Source: Deltaproteobacteria bacterium (GTDB lineage: Bacteria > Myxococcota > Myxococcia > Myxococcales > 40CM-4-68-19). From it: a stretch of 64,000 nt of DNA. A program made the translations under genes and the position numbers. The notes beneath the pieces are model-generated. The model was not told where the DNA came from. It worked only from the letters and a program-made list of their open reading frames with translations, and searched no databases. The stretch is taken from positions 93,483-157,482 of the forward strand of contig VBKI01000066.1 in NCBI GenBank assembly GCA_005879535.1. Reading direction: 5' to 3'. Position 1 is the first letter of the stretch. Each line of letters starts with the position of its first letter. Shown here one piece after another: positions 53,339 to 61,507 of this stretch.

Positions 53339-54631
53339 ATGGACGGCCACGCCATCGAGTCCCCGGCCGCGGCAGCGCGCCTGCGACCGCCGCTGCCGGA
53401 CTTCTTTCGCGCCTCCCTGTTCCTCGGCCTGGTGGGATTCGGCGGCGGGCTCTCGGTGCTCGCCAACATCCATGCGCTGGCGGTGAAGAAAAGGCGCTGG
53501 CTCACGGAGCGCGAGTTCACCAACACCATCACCGTCGCACAGATGCTTCCCGGCGGCGCCGCTGCGAATGCAATGGCCTACGCGGGCCTGCGATTCGGCG
53601 GACTCAAGGGCGCATTCCTCGGCTACCTCGGCTTCGTGTTGCCCGGGTGGATCGCCGTGATGGCGCTCGCGTTCCTGTACGTGCATTTCGGCACGGCGCC
53701 CAACGTGGCGACCTTGCTCGGCGGTTTCAACGCCGCGGTGATCGGGATCATCGGCGCCATCACCCTGAAGATGGCCAAGAGCGCCGTCTCGCGCCTCTGG
53801 CAGATGGGCGTGGCCGCGGGCGCGCTCCTCTTCTCCGTCCTCGGCGACGCGCCTCCCGGCGAAGTGGCATTGGTCGCGATCGGCGTCGGGCTCGCGGTCG
53901 ATCTCGGCACCAAGCGCGCCCGCCTGTTCGCGATGGAACGTCGCAAGATGCGCGAGCGGCGCGAAGCTCCGGTCGTCCTGCCCGAGGAAGGCGCTACGCT
54001 CTCCACCCAGAAATCGGAGCCTCGGAAGCCGCCGACGGAAATGAACGTCGCCAGCTGGACGGTCTTCGTGGTGATGCTCGGGATCGCGCTGCACGCCCCG
54101 GGCGTGGACGCGGAGCTGTTGCGGATCGCGTTCTCGTTCTTTCGCACCGGTCTCGGCGCGTACGGCGGCGGTTTCGCCATCGTGCCGCACCTCAAGCAGG
54201 TGGTCGAACGCGAGCACTGGATCACCGAGCGACAGTTCGCCGACGCCGTGGCCATCGGCAAGCTCACACCCGGACCGGTGCTGCTGCTGGCGACGTTCAT
54301 CGGCTATCTGCGCCATGGCTGGCTCGGCGCCGTGGTGGCGACGCTCGGCATCTTCAGCGCTCCCTTCATCCTGGTGGCGTTCGCCGGCACCTGGCTGGAC
54401 CGGATCCGCTCCCGGCGTCCGGTGCGGGCGGCGCTGCGCGGGCTCACGCCGGCCGTCCTCGGCCTGATGGCGGCGGCGGTGATCTCGCTCGGCGACACCA
54501 TCAACGGAGAGGGCGAGATCGCGATTGCGGTGGCGGTGGCGCTGACGCTCAGCCGCTTCGAGATCAACCCCGCGATCATGCTCGCGCTGGGCGGCGTGGC
54601 GCGGTTCGCCTTCCGCTTCGCGGGACTATAA
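53339..54631 (+). CDS. chrA: Chromate transporter (CHR family, two-domain)
   Basis: The 430-residue membrane protein has two homologous CHR domains, the first with GFGGGLSVLANIHAL and TITVAQMLPGG, the second with GAYGGGFAIVPHLKQ and AIGKLTPGPV. It is the long-chain form that exports chromate. About 10-12 helices are visible. A cytoplasmic charged loop of about 60 residues links the halves. It is divergent from the helicase and 9 bases before rpiA. Chromate is the family substrate; sulfate or another oxyanion is possible. Confidence 0.93.
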   Translation: MDGHAIESPAAAARLRPPLPDFFRASLFLGLVGFGGGLSVLANIHALAVKKRRWLTEREFTNTITVAQMLPGGAAANAMAYAGLRFGGLKGAFLGYLGFVLPGWIAVMALAFLYVHFGTAPNVATLLGGFNAAVIGIIGAITLKMAKSAVSRLWQMGVAAGALLFSVLGDAPPGEVALVAIGVGLAVDLGTKRARLFAMERRKMRERREAPVVLPEEGATLSTQKSEPRKPPTEMNVASWTVFVVMLGIALHAPGVDAELLRIAFSFFRTGLGAYGGGFAIVPHLKQVVEREHWITERQFADAVAIGKLTPGPVLLLATFIGYLRHGWLGAVVATLGIFSAPFILVAFAGTWLDRIRSRRPVRAALRGLTPAVLGLMAAAVISLGDTINGEGEIAIAVAVALTLSRFEINPAIMLALGGVARFAFRFAGL

Positions 54632-54640
54632 AGGAGCCGC

Positions 54641-55300
54641 ATGGACCTCGATGCGCAGCGCAGGGCAGCCGGAGAGCGCGCGGCCCAGTTCGTCCAGGAC
54701 GGGATGGTCATCGGGTACGGGACCGGACGGGGAGCGACGGCGGCGCTCGAGGCGCTGGTGAAGCGCAAGGTCCGCGTGCGCGGCGTGCCCACGTCGGAAA
54801 AGACGGTCGCGATCTGCAAGCGCCTGGGCCTCGAGATGGTCGACTTCGACCATCACCCGCGCCTCGACCTGGTCATCGACGGCGCCGACGAGGTGGATCC
54901 GCGCGGCCAGCTCCTGAAGGGTGGCGGCGGCGCGCACGTGCGGGAGAAGCTGGTGGCCCTGGCGTCCGCGCGGCGGATCGTCGTCGTCGAGGAAGCGAAG
55001 CTGGTTCCCCATCTCGGCGCCACGCGCGGGGTGCCCATCGAGGTGGTCGCCTTCGGATGGCGCGGAACCCTCGAGCGGATTGCCGCGGTCCTGCCTGGAG
55101 CGACCCACCGGGAAGGTCCTCCGACCGACAACGGCGGCGTCGTCGTCGATGCGCCCTTGCCGGCCGGCGCAAATCTCGAGCGGATCGATCGCGCCCTCAA
55201 GGGAATCGCCGGCGTCGTCGATCACGGATTGTTTCTCGATCTCTCGCCCACCGTCGTCGTGGGCGGCCCGTCCGGCGTGCGCGTGATCAGCGGTGGCTGA
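54641..55300 (+). CDS. rpiA: Ribose-5-phosphate isomerase A
   Basis: RpiA interconverts ribulose and ribose 5-phosphate, completing the pentose phosphate set encoded 5-15 kb away. The 219-residue protein has GTGRGATA near 27-34, IDGADE at 79-84, the KGGGGAHVREK active-site loop with E102 and K93, and the C-terminal block DHGLFLDLSP. An AAGGAG precedes the ATG. Its last 14 bases overlap the convergent HMA-like gene. Confidence 0.96.
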   Translation: MDLDAQRRAAGERAAQFVQDGMVIGYGTGRGATAALEALVKRKVRVRGVPTSEKTVAICKRLGLEMVDFDHHPRLDLVIDGADEVDPRGQLLKGGGGAHVREKLVALASARRIVVVEEAKLVPHLGATRGVPIEVVAFGWRGTLERIAAVLPGATHREGPPTDNGGVVVDAPLPAGANLERIDRALKGIAGVVDHGLFLDLSPTVVVGGPSGVRVISGG

Positions 55301-55556
55301 CGTAGCCGGCGCCGGAGATCGCTTTCTGGATCACGGCGGCATTTGCGGAAGCGTCGTCGAAGACGACGGTCAGCGTCTTGCTGCCCAGATCGGACGAGAC
55401 CCGGATGACCCCCCTGACCTGCTGCACCGCCGACTCCGTCTTGTACACGTCGCCCTTGCTGTGCCAGCCCTCCACTTTCAGGCTGAGCGACTGCTCGGCG
55501 GCCTGGGCGGCGAACGCAAGCGCGAGCGCGGACCAGAGGGGCTTCATGGCGCCCAT
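55287..55556 (-). CDS. Exported HMA-fold protein lacking the CxxC motif
   Basis: A 89-residue protein with a signal peptide (about 5-20, LWSALALAFAAQAA) and a heavy-metal-associated fold: SLSLKVEGWHSKGDVYKTESAVQQVRGV, IRVSSDLGSKTLTVVFDD, AVIQKAISGAGY. Where MerP-like chaperones have GMxCxxC, it has GWHSKGD, with no cysteine in the mature chain. Metal binding by that motif is therefore unlikely unless His, Asp or other residues serve. Start may be 55556 or 55547. It follows the ZIP-like gene by 32 bases and ends inside rpiA on the other strand. Confidence 0.8.
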   Translation of the reverse strand: MGAMKPLWSALALAFAAQAAEQSLSLKVEGWHSKGDVYKTESAVQQVRGVIRVSSDLGSKTLTVVFDDASANAAVIQKAISGAGYVSHR

Positions 55557-55588
55557 TGTAACTGCCCCGGTGGCGGTCGCGCGATCGA

Positions 55589-57124
55589 TCAGACGGCGCG
55601 CGGTCCGTGGCGCAAAGGGGCGAACCATCCGCGCACGCCCTGCGACCAGAGGGTCGCGATCGCGAGGCCCAGGAGGATCAAGCCGGCGGCGGCCCCGAAC
55701 GGCGACGATGCGACCTGCATCCCCAGGGAATCGCGGAGGCCGCGCATCGCCTGATCCGCCGCGGCCGGAGCAGCCGCCAGCGCGCCGGAGAATGACAGCA
55801 GCCAACCCGCGATCAGCGCTGCCCCGCTTTCGCCCGCCAGGATCGCAGGCCCCGCGACACGGCGGCCCTCCACGACCGCGCGTATGAAGCCGGTCCGGGT
55901 CAGCGGGCCGATCGCGAGCAGCGCGATCGCGATTCCTGGGTCCAACCCCTTGCGAACGAGCACGGCCGCGACGGCGGCCGCGCCGGCCTCGTCGAGCCGC
56001 GCCGCGAGGGCGACGATGGCAACGAGCGCAGCAGCGGGCACGAGGTTGCCGGGGAATGCCCGCATGCTCACCTCGAGGCCCGACGCGGCCATCAAGAGCG
56101 TGAGCAGCGCCGGGGCCCGCGCGCGCACCGCGGCCAGCATCTCGGCGCCGACGGGGCGGGCCGGCGCTTCCGAGCGGAAGGAGTGCGCCGCGGGCAGCGC
56201 AAGCAGGACGGTCAGAGCCGCCCATCCCATCGCGGCGGCAGGGCCGAGCAGGACCAGCAGGAGAAGGAAGGCGTCCCAGCGGAAGAAGCGCGTGCGCACG
56301 GCCAGCAGCGCCCCGGCGGCGCAGCCGACGAGGATCGCCGGAGCACAAGCGAGCGAGATCCCGCCGATGACGCGCAGCAGCTCGATCAAGGGAGGCGCCT
56401 CTTCGCGCAGGTGCATGACCGCCCCGAAGCCGGCAACCGCGAGCCCAGCGGCACAGGCAACGAGATCGAGGGCGCGTTCCAGGCGCGAACCGAAGCGCTG
56501 CGCCCGGATCTCGTCGGAGACCACGTGCAAGAGCGCGCCGGCGGTCACCGCAGTGGCCGTCTTGAGAAAAGCGCCCTCCTCGAACCCGGGCAGCGCGAAA
56601 CTGAGCAGCGCCCCTGCGATGCCCGCAGCGCCGACCAGGGCGGCGCGCAGAGTCGCGGCACGCGGCCCGCCCAGATCGAGGAACGGCAGCACGACCGCGG
56701 CGGTGAGCGGCGCATGGTGCGCGACGATGGCCGCCTCCAGATCGAGGTTCCCGCGCGGCTGCGCCAGCGCGGCGACGAGGGCCAACCCTTCCACGACCGA
56801 GTGGAAGATGAGCGCCGCAAAGCCGACCTCGGCGGAGACGCGCAGGCCGGAGAGCCCGCGGCCGCGCAAGAGCCCGGGGCCGAACGTTCGCGCCAGCCAC
56901 TCGAGGAGCCAGGGCAGCGCGAAGCCCGCCGCCATCCACAACAGGGCGACCAGTCCCTGCGAGGGAAGCACTTCCGGCAGGAGATGGAACGCGACGACGC
57001 CTGCCGCGGCCGCGAATGCGAACGTCCGGATGCGCTCGAGGATACCGGGGCGCCGCCGGGCGACCAGCGCGATGGCGCCTCCGAGGATCGCGGAAAACCC
57101 CGCGAGCATGGCGGCGTGGATCAT
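55589..57124 (-). CDS. Two-part membrane protein: ZIP-like half fused to a second permease-like half
   Basis: A 511-residue polytopic protein. Residues 1-225 follow the ZIP pattern: FHLLPEVL (H47, P50, E51), a TM4-like HSVVEGLAL (H108, E112), a degenerate TM5 HHAPLT (H136, H137), and HVVSDEI (H200, D204, E205). Residues 240-505 add about seven helices. That half has no ZIP motif; its GLDPGIAIALLAIGPLTR segment faintly recalls the ArsP/SO_0444-type permeases, which is uncertain. The ATG overlaps the regulator's stop as ATGA, so it is coupled to a Fur/Zur-type gene. A transport role for zinc or another divalent metal is likely; direction is unknown. Confidence 0.75.
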   Translation of the reverse strand: MIHAAMLAGFSAILGGAIALVARRRPGILERIRTFAFAAAAGVVAFHLLPEVLPSQGLVALLWMAAGFALPWLLEWLARTFGPGLLRGRGLSGLRVSAEVGFAALIFHSVVEGLALVAALAQPRGNLDLEAAIVAHHAPLTAAVVLPFLDLGGPRAATLRAALVGAAGIAGALLSFALPGFEEGAFLKTATAVTAGALLHVVSDEIRAQRFGSRLERALDLVACAAGLAVAGFGAVMHLREEAPPLIELLRVIGGISLACAPAILVGCAAGALLAVRTRFFRWDAFLLLLVLLGPAAAMGWAALTVLLALPAAHSFRSEAPARPVGAEMLAAVRARAPALLTLLMAASGLEVSMRAFPGNLVPAAALVAIVALAARLDEAGAAAVAAVLVRKGLDPGIAIALLAIGPLTRTGFIRAVVEGRRVAGPAILAGESGAALIAGWLLSFSGALAAAPAAADQAMRGLRDSLGMQVASSPFGAAAGLILLGLAIATLWSQGVRGWFAPLRHGPRAV

Positions 57125-57543
57125 CGCCGGCACCTCTCGCAGATGCCGCGCAGCTCGAGGACGTGCTCCTGCACGCGATACCGCGTGGCGCGGCGGACCT
57201 CGCCCAGCGCGCGCTCGAGGACGTCGGAATGGAATTCTCGCGCGCTGCCGCACTCGGTGCAGACGATGGCGTGATGGCAGCGCCGCTCCTTCTCCGAGCA
57301 GGGACGCACCGCGGAGGACCCGACGACGCGGTGGAGCAGGCCGAGCTCCAGCAGCGCGGTGAGATTCCGGTAGACGGAGACGCGGTCCATCCGGAAGCCG
57401 GCCCTGGCGAGAAGCTTCTGCAGCTCGCGCGGTCCGAGCGGACGCGATGACGCCTCGATCAGCTCGTGGAGCGCGTGCCGGGCGCGGGTGATGCGGCCGC
57501 CGCGGCTCCGCAGCGCCGCCTCGGCGCGAGTGGAAAAGCGCAC
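57121..57543 (-). CDS. Fur-family metalloregulator, probably Zur-like
   Basis: The 140-residue protein has the Fur winged-helix (SRGGRITRARHALHELI...DRVSVYRNLTALLELGLL) and the structural zinc cysteines C95/C98 (CTEC) and C135/C138 (CERC). The regulatory region includes H90-H91 and H105. GTG at 57543 gives a family-like N-terminus; a TTG at 57567 lies in the dyad at 57561-57579 and is rejected. It is coupled to the ZIP-like gene, which favours Zur over Fur, although metal choice cannot be read from sequence. Confidence 0.88.
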   Translation of the reverse strand: MRFSTRAEAALRSRGGRITRARHALHELIEASSRPLGPRELQKLLARAGFRMDRVSVYRNLTALLELGLLHRVVGSSAVRPCSEKERRCHHAIVCTECGSAREFHSDVLERALGEVRRATRYRVQEHVLELRGICERCRR

Positions 57544-57560
57544 GCCGGGGTCGTAGCACA

Positions 57561-57579
57561 GATGCAACCTTGTTGCATC
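57561..57579. promoter_or_regulatory. Perfect 19-bp dyad, candidate Zur/Fur operator
   Basis: GATGCAAC-CTT-GTTGCATC is a perfect inverted repeat with 8-bp arms and 3-bp spacer, 18 bases upstream of the regulator's GTG and overlapping the aminotransferase stop (57578-57580). Size and position suit a Fur-superfamily operator controlling the regulator and the ZIP-like gene. Confidence 0.65.
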
Positions 57580-58681
57580 AAGCGGAGAGGATTCGCGAGA
57601 GGATGACGATGCCCTGGCTGAAGATCGCCGGCTCCGGGAGCAGCGAAAGCACCAGGTGGGCGCCGGAAGGGAAGTCGAAGAAGTACCCGGGATGGACGAG
57701 GACGCCTGCCTCCAGCAGCGTCAGGCCCCATTCCTCTTCGCTCCGGGTGCGCGGTACGGAGAGGACCTCGCCCCAGCCGCCCTCGGAACGCAGCACGTCC
57801 CAGGGCGCTCGCGGCGGGCGCGCCGCTGCCAGCGATGCCCGGTTGATGGCGAGCCGCTCGCGGACCGCGGCCTGAAAGACGCCGCGCGAAGCGAGGATCG
57901 CGGGCGCGACGAGCTGCACCGGCGTGGGCACGGACAGGTAGGTGTCGGCGATCAGCTCCAGCCGGCGCACCGCCTCGTCCGCGCCGGGGCCGGCTGCCGC
58001 AATCCACCCCAGCTTGAGCTGCGGCAGGCCCGCGACCTTGGAGAGCCCCGAAAGCGAGAACGACAAGACGTCGCCATACCGGACGGCGCTTCGCGCCCGG
58101 CGCGAGTCATCGAAAGCCGGGAAGTCCGCGAAGACCTCGTCGGAGATCAGGGCGCAGCCGTGTTCGTTGCAGGCGGCGGCGAGCGCCGCGCGTTCCTCTT
58201 GCTTGAGATATGCGCCGGTGGGGTTTCCCGGACTGACGACGACGACGGCCCGGGTGCGGGCGGAGAACTGAAGCGCGGCGGTGTCGAGATGCCACTCGCC
58301 GTCCCAACGCATCCCGTACGGTACGGCGCGCACGCTTTCCAGGGCGGTCAGGTACCCGAACAGCGGATAGCTCGGCTCGGGCACCAGCACCTCGTCGCCG
58401 GCGTCGCAGAGCAGCTTGAACAACCACGCGTAGCCCTCGCTCGTGGAGGCGGTGAGGACCACGCGGTCCGGCGAAATCCCGTGGTAGGCGGCAACGGCCT
58501 CGCACGCCAAGGGCAGCCCGCGAGGGTGCGGTTCGTATGCAGGAGCGGCAGGGAGCGCGACGGCCAAAGCGGGGAGACCGGCTTGCGTGGGATTCGACAG
58601 CGTCAGATCGACGTAGGGCGTCTTGCGCCGGGCCAGCGCGCGCGCCAGCGCATTCTCCTGCTGCGTGAAATCGATCCTCAC
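57578..58681 (-). CDS. Pyridoxal-phosphate aminotransferase, class I/II
   Basis: The 367-residue cytoplasmic protein has NPTG (153-156) and the D181EVF pair, the Schiff-base lysine K215 in SLSGLSKVAGLPQLKLGW, and the C-terminal Arg region that binds carboxylates. The family covers aspartate, aromatic and other aminotransferases; the substrate is not clear. GTG at 58681 overlaps the DUF3052 stop as GTGA. Its 3' end contains half of the regulator's dyad. Confidence 0.92.
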   Translation of the reverse strand: MRIDFTQQENALARALARRKTPYVDLTLSNPTQAGLPALAVALPAAPAYEPHPRGLPLACEAVAAYHGISPDRVVLTASTSEGYAWLFKLLCDAGDEVLVPEPSYPLFGYLTALESVRAVPYGMRWDGEWHLDTAALQFSARTRAVVVVSPGNPTGAYLKQEERAALAAACNEHGCALISDEVFADFPAFDDSRRARSAVRYGDVLSFSLSGLSKVAGLPQLKLGWIAAAGPGADEAVRRLELIADTYLSVPTPVQLVAPAILASRGVFQAAVRERLAINRASLAAARPPRAPWDVLRSEGGWGEVLSVPRTRSEEEWGLTLLEAGVLVHPGYFFDFPSGAHLVLSLLPEPAIFSQGIVILSRILSA

Positions 58682-59118
58682 GCTTCCGGCGGCGCGCCCA
58701 GCTCCGCGCTGCGCGGGAGCGGCAGCCGGTCGCGGGGCTTCTCGACGAACCGCAGCGCCGACCAGATCTCGTCCACGGCGATGATCTTGTTGTCCGTCAG
58801 GCCGCCGGCGAGACCCACCGCGCGCACGAGCTGCTCGTCGAGATCGGTGAAGAACCCCGAGCTCTTCCTCGGCCAGGCGACCCAGAGCGCTCCGCGCGGC
58901 GCCAGGACGTGCTTCGCCTTGTGGAAGAGCTCACCGAGCACGGCGCGCGACGAGGAGAACACGACGATCACGTCGGCGAGGCTGACGATCTTCGTCGTCA
59001 CGCCGACGCCCTCCGGGAGCGGATCGAGGCGCTTGACGAAGCCGACGGGCGGATCGAGGATCAGCACCCGCCGGCCTTCGCGGATGCCGAGCTTCTCGGC
59101 TAGGCTGGTTTCGCCCAT
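58678..59118 (-). CDS. DUF3052-family protein
   Basis: The 146-residue soluble protein starts MGETSLAEKLGIREGRRVLILD and has VIVVFSSSRAVLGELFHKAKHVLAPRGALWVAWPRKSSG, matching the DUF3052 family of proteins with a small alpha/beta fold and no assigned reaction. AGGAGG precedes the ATG by six bases. It is the first gene of the minus-strand run through the aminotransferase and Zur/ZIP genes, and is divergent from hom. Confidence 0.88.
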   Translation of the reverse strand: MGETSLAEKLGIREGRRVLILDPPVGFVKRLDPLPEGVGVTTKIVSLADVIVVFSSSRAVLGELFHKAKHVLAPRGALWVAWPRKSSGFFTDLDEQLVRAVGLAGGLTDNKIIAVDEIWSALRFVEKPRDRLPLPRSAELGAPPEA

Positions 59119-59192
59119 TCGCGTCCTCCTTGTAGGTAATCCGAGCCTCGATCCGCAAGACGTTCGACGCAGGGTGTCGTAGACTTGCCGCA

Positions 59193-60476
59193 ATGAAGCA
59201 GGTCCGGATCGGGCTGCTCGGCGTCGGCACAGTGGGCCAGGCCGTGGCGCGCGCGCTCGTGGAGCGGCAGGACGTCCTCTCGCGTGCAGCGGGGACGCCT
59301 CTGTTGCTGCAGCGCGCCGCCGTGCGCGATCTGGCGCGTCCGCGCGGTTTGCCGGCGGATCGGCTCACCTCGGATCCGGCGGCGGTTGCGGCCGCCGATG
59401 ACGTGGATCTGGTGATCGAGCTGGTCGGTGGCGAGGAGCCGGCGCGGTCGTTGATCACCACCGCGCTCGAGCGTGGCAGACCGGTGGTCACGGCGAACAA
59501 GCGCGTGCTGGCATGGCATGGACCCCAGCTCGCGGAGCTCGCAGCGCGCCGCGGCGTGGAGCTCCGCTACGAGGCGGCGGTGGGGGGCGGGATTCCGCTG
59601 ATTGCCCCGCTCACCGACGATCTGGCAGCGAACCGCGTGCTGGAGCTGCGCGCGATCATCAACGGCACCTGCAACTACGTCCTCACCCGGATGGCCTCCG
59701 GCGAGTCGCTCGAGGACGCGCTGGCAAAAGCGCAGCAGGCTGGATACGCGGAAGCGGATCCGCGCGACGACGTGGACGCGGTGGACGCGGGAGACAAGCT
59801 GGTGGTGCTGCTGCGGCTGGCGTTCGACGTCGAATGCACTCCCGCACAGCTCCACCGTCAGGGCATCCGCGGGCTCGACCCACGCGACCTCGCTTATGGG
59901 CGCGAGCTGGGGTACGTGCTGAAGCTGCTCGCCGTGGCGCGCAGCACCGAGAGCGGAGTCGAGGCACGGGTGCACCCGGCGTTCCTTCCTTCGGAGCACC
60001 CTCTGGCCCGCGTCGACGGCGCGTACAACGCAGTGCACGTGATCGGCGATCTCTGCGGGCCGGTCATGTTCAGCGGCCTGGGCGCCGGGGGCGATGCCAC
60101 TGCGAGCGCCGTGCTCGCCGACGTCGTGCACGTCGCCCGGCGTCTCGCGCTCGGCGACCCGGTGCCGCCGCCGCGTCAGAACGGTCGCCGGCCGCGCTTG
60201 CTTCCCATGGCGGAGGTGACGACGCGCTGCTACTTCCGCCTCTCGGTCGACGACGAGCCGGGCGTGTTCGCGCAGATCACCCGGGTGCTCGCCGACCACC
60301 ACATCGGGCTCGCAAGCGTGATCCAGCGCGAGCCAGGGCGGCATGGCTCGGCCGAAGTCGTGCTCCTGACCTACGCCGCGCCGGAAGCGGCGCTGGCCGA
60401 CGCGGAGGAGCAGCTCGCGAAGCTTCCGTCGACGCAGTCGGTGCGGGCGCGGATCCGCGTCGGGGCGCCGAAGTGA
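59193..60476 (+). CDS. hom: Homoserine dehydrogenase
   Basis: Hom reduces aspartate semialdehyde to homoserine. The 427-residue protein has the NAD(P) fold GLLGVGTVGQAV, NKRVLAWHG, the catalytic INGTCNYVLTRM and AGYAEADPRDDVDAVDAGDK, and a C-terminal ACT domain (DDEPGVFAQITRVLADHHIG) for feedback by threonine. Its stop overlaps thrC as GTGA. The divergent DUF3052 start is 74 bases away. Confidence 0.97.
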   Translation: MKQVRIGLLGVGTVGQAVARALVERQDVLSRAAGTPLLLQRAAVRDLARPRGLPADRLTSDPAAVAAADDVDLVIELVGGEEPARSLITTALERGRPVVTANKRVLAWHGPQLAELAARRGVELRYEAAVGGGIPLIAPLTDDLAANRVLELRAIINGTCNYVLTRMASGESLEDALAKAQQAGYAEADPRDDVDAVDAGDKLVVLLRLAFDVECTPAQLHRQGIRGLDPRDLAYGRELGYVLKLLAVARSTESGVEARVHPAFLPSEHPLARVDGAYNAVHVIGDLCGPVMFSGLGAGGDATASAVLADVVHVARRLALGDPVPPPRQNGRRPRLLPMAEVTTRCYFRLSVDDEPGVFAQITRVLADHHIGLASVIQREPGRHGSAEVVLLTYAAPEAALADAEEQLAKLPSTQSVRARIRVGAPK

Positions 60477-61507
60477 AGCGCGGCGTGCTGGCCCGCTGGG
60501 CCGCCCATCTGCCGCTGACGGAAAAGACTCCGCACCTGACGCTGGGCGAGGGCGACACGCCGCTGATCTCCGCTCCTACGCTCGCACGCGACGTCGGCTG
60601 CGCGGAGCTGTGGTTGAAGTTCGAAGGGCAGAATCCCACCGGGTCGTTCAAGGACCGCGGGATGGTCGTGGCGGTGGCCAAGGCGGTGGAGGCCGGCGTG
60701 CACAGCGCGGTCTGCGCGTCGACCGGCAACACTTCCGCGAGCGCGGCGGCGTACTGCGCAGCCGCCGGCATCCGCTGCAACGTCGTGGTGCCCGAAGGAA
60801 AGGTGGCGTTGGGCAAGCTGGCGCAGGCGGTGGCGCACGGAGCGCGCATCGTGGTGCTGCGCGGAAACTTCGACGCAGCCTTGATCCGCGTCCGGGAGAT
60901 CGCCGGGCGCACCGGCATCGCCCTGCTCAACAGCGTCAACCCCCACCGCATCGAGGGTCAGAAGACGGCTGCGTTCGAGATCGCGGAGGCGCTCGGGGAA
61001 GTGCCGCACGCCGTCGCGCTGCCGGTGGGCAACGCCGGCAACATCAGCGCGTACTGGCGGGGATTCCGCGAGCTCGGCGAGCGTCGCCCGGTGATGCTCG
61101 GCTTCCAGGCAACGGGCGCGGCTCCGCTCGTCTCCGGCGTGCCGGTCGCGGAGCCGGAGACCATCGCGACTGCCATTCGCATCGGCAACCCGGCGTCGTG
61201 GAAGACGGCGGTGGAAGCGCAACGCGATTCCGGCGGGCTCTTCGCGGCAGTGACCGACGAGGAGATCCTCACCGCCTACCGGCGCCTCTCCAGCGAGGCC
61301 GGCGTCTTCTGCGAGCCGGCCAGCGCGGCGCCGGTGGCCGGACTGCTGCGGCTCGCGCGGGAGAAGCGAGACTTCAGCGGACAGACCATCGTCGCCGTGT
61401 TGACCGGCCATGGCCTGAAGGATCCGCAGTCCGCCATCGACGCAGCGGCCGCGATCGGGACGCCGATCGCCGACGACACAAAAGCGCTGGAGGCTGCTCT
61501 GCAATGA
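60473..61507 (+). CDS. thrC: Threonine synthase
   Basis: ThrC makes threonine from O-phosphohomoserine with pyridoxal phosphate. The 344-residue protein has LGEGDTPLISAP, the lysine K60 in NPTGSFKDRGM, ASTGNTSASAAAYCAAAG and the phosphate-binding GNAGNISAYWRG. GTG at 60473 overlaps the hom stop; an upstream frame to 59513 is a shadow of hom. Coupled to hom and thrB. Confidence 0.97.
   Translation: MKRGVLARWAAHLPLTEKTPHLTLGEGDTPLISAPTLARDVGCAELWLKFEGQNPTGSFKDRGMVVAVAKAVEAGVHSAVCASTGNTSASAAAYCAAAGIRCNVVVPEGKVALGKLAQAVAHGARIVVLRGNFDAALIRVREIAGRTGIALLNSVNPHRIEGQKTAAFEIAEALGEVPHAVALPVGNAGNISAYWRGFRELGERRPVMLGFQATGAAPLVSGVPVAEPETIATAIRIGNPASWKTAVEAQRDSGGLFAAVTDEEILTAYRRLSSEAGVFCEPASAAPVAGLLRLAREKRDFSGQTIVAVLTGHGLKDPQSAIDAAAAIGTPIADDTKALEAALQ

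Noticed and set aside
53314-53532. N-terminal extension of the SNF2 helicase to 53532
   Set aside because: It would overlap the start of chrA by almost 200 bases on the other strand and has no motif; the GTG at 53313 with AAGG is better.
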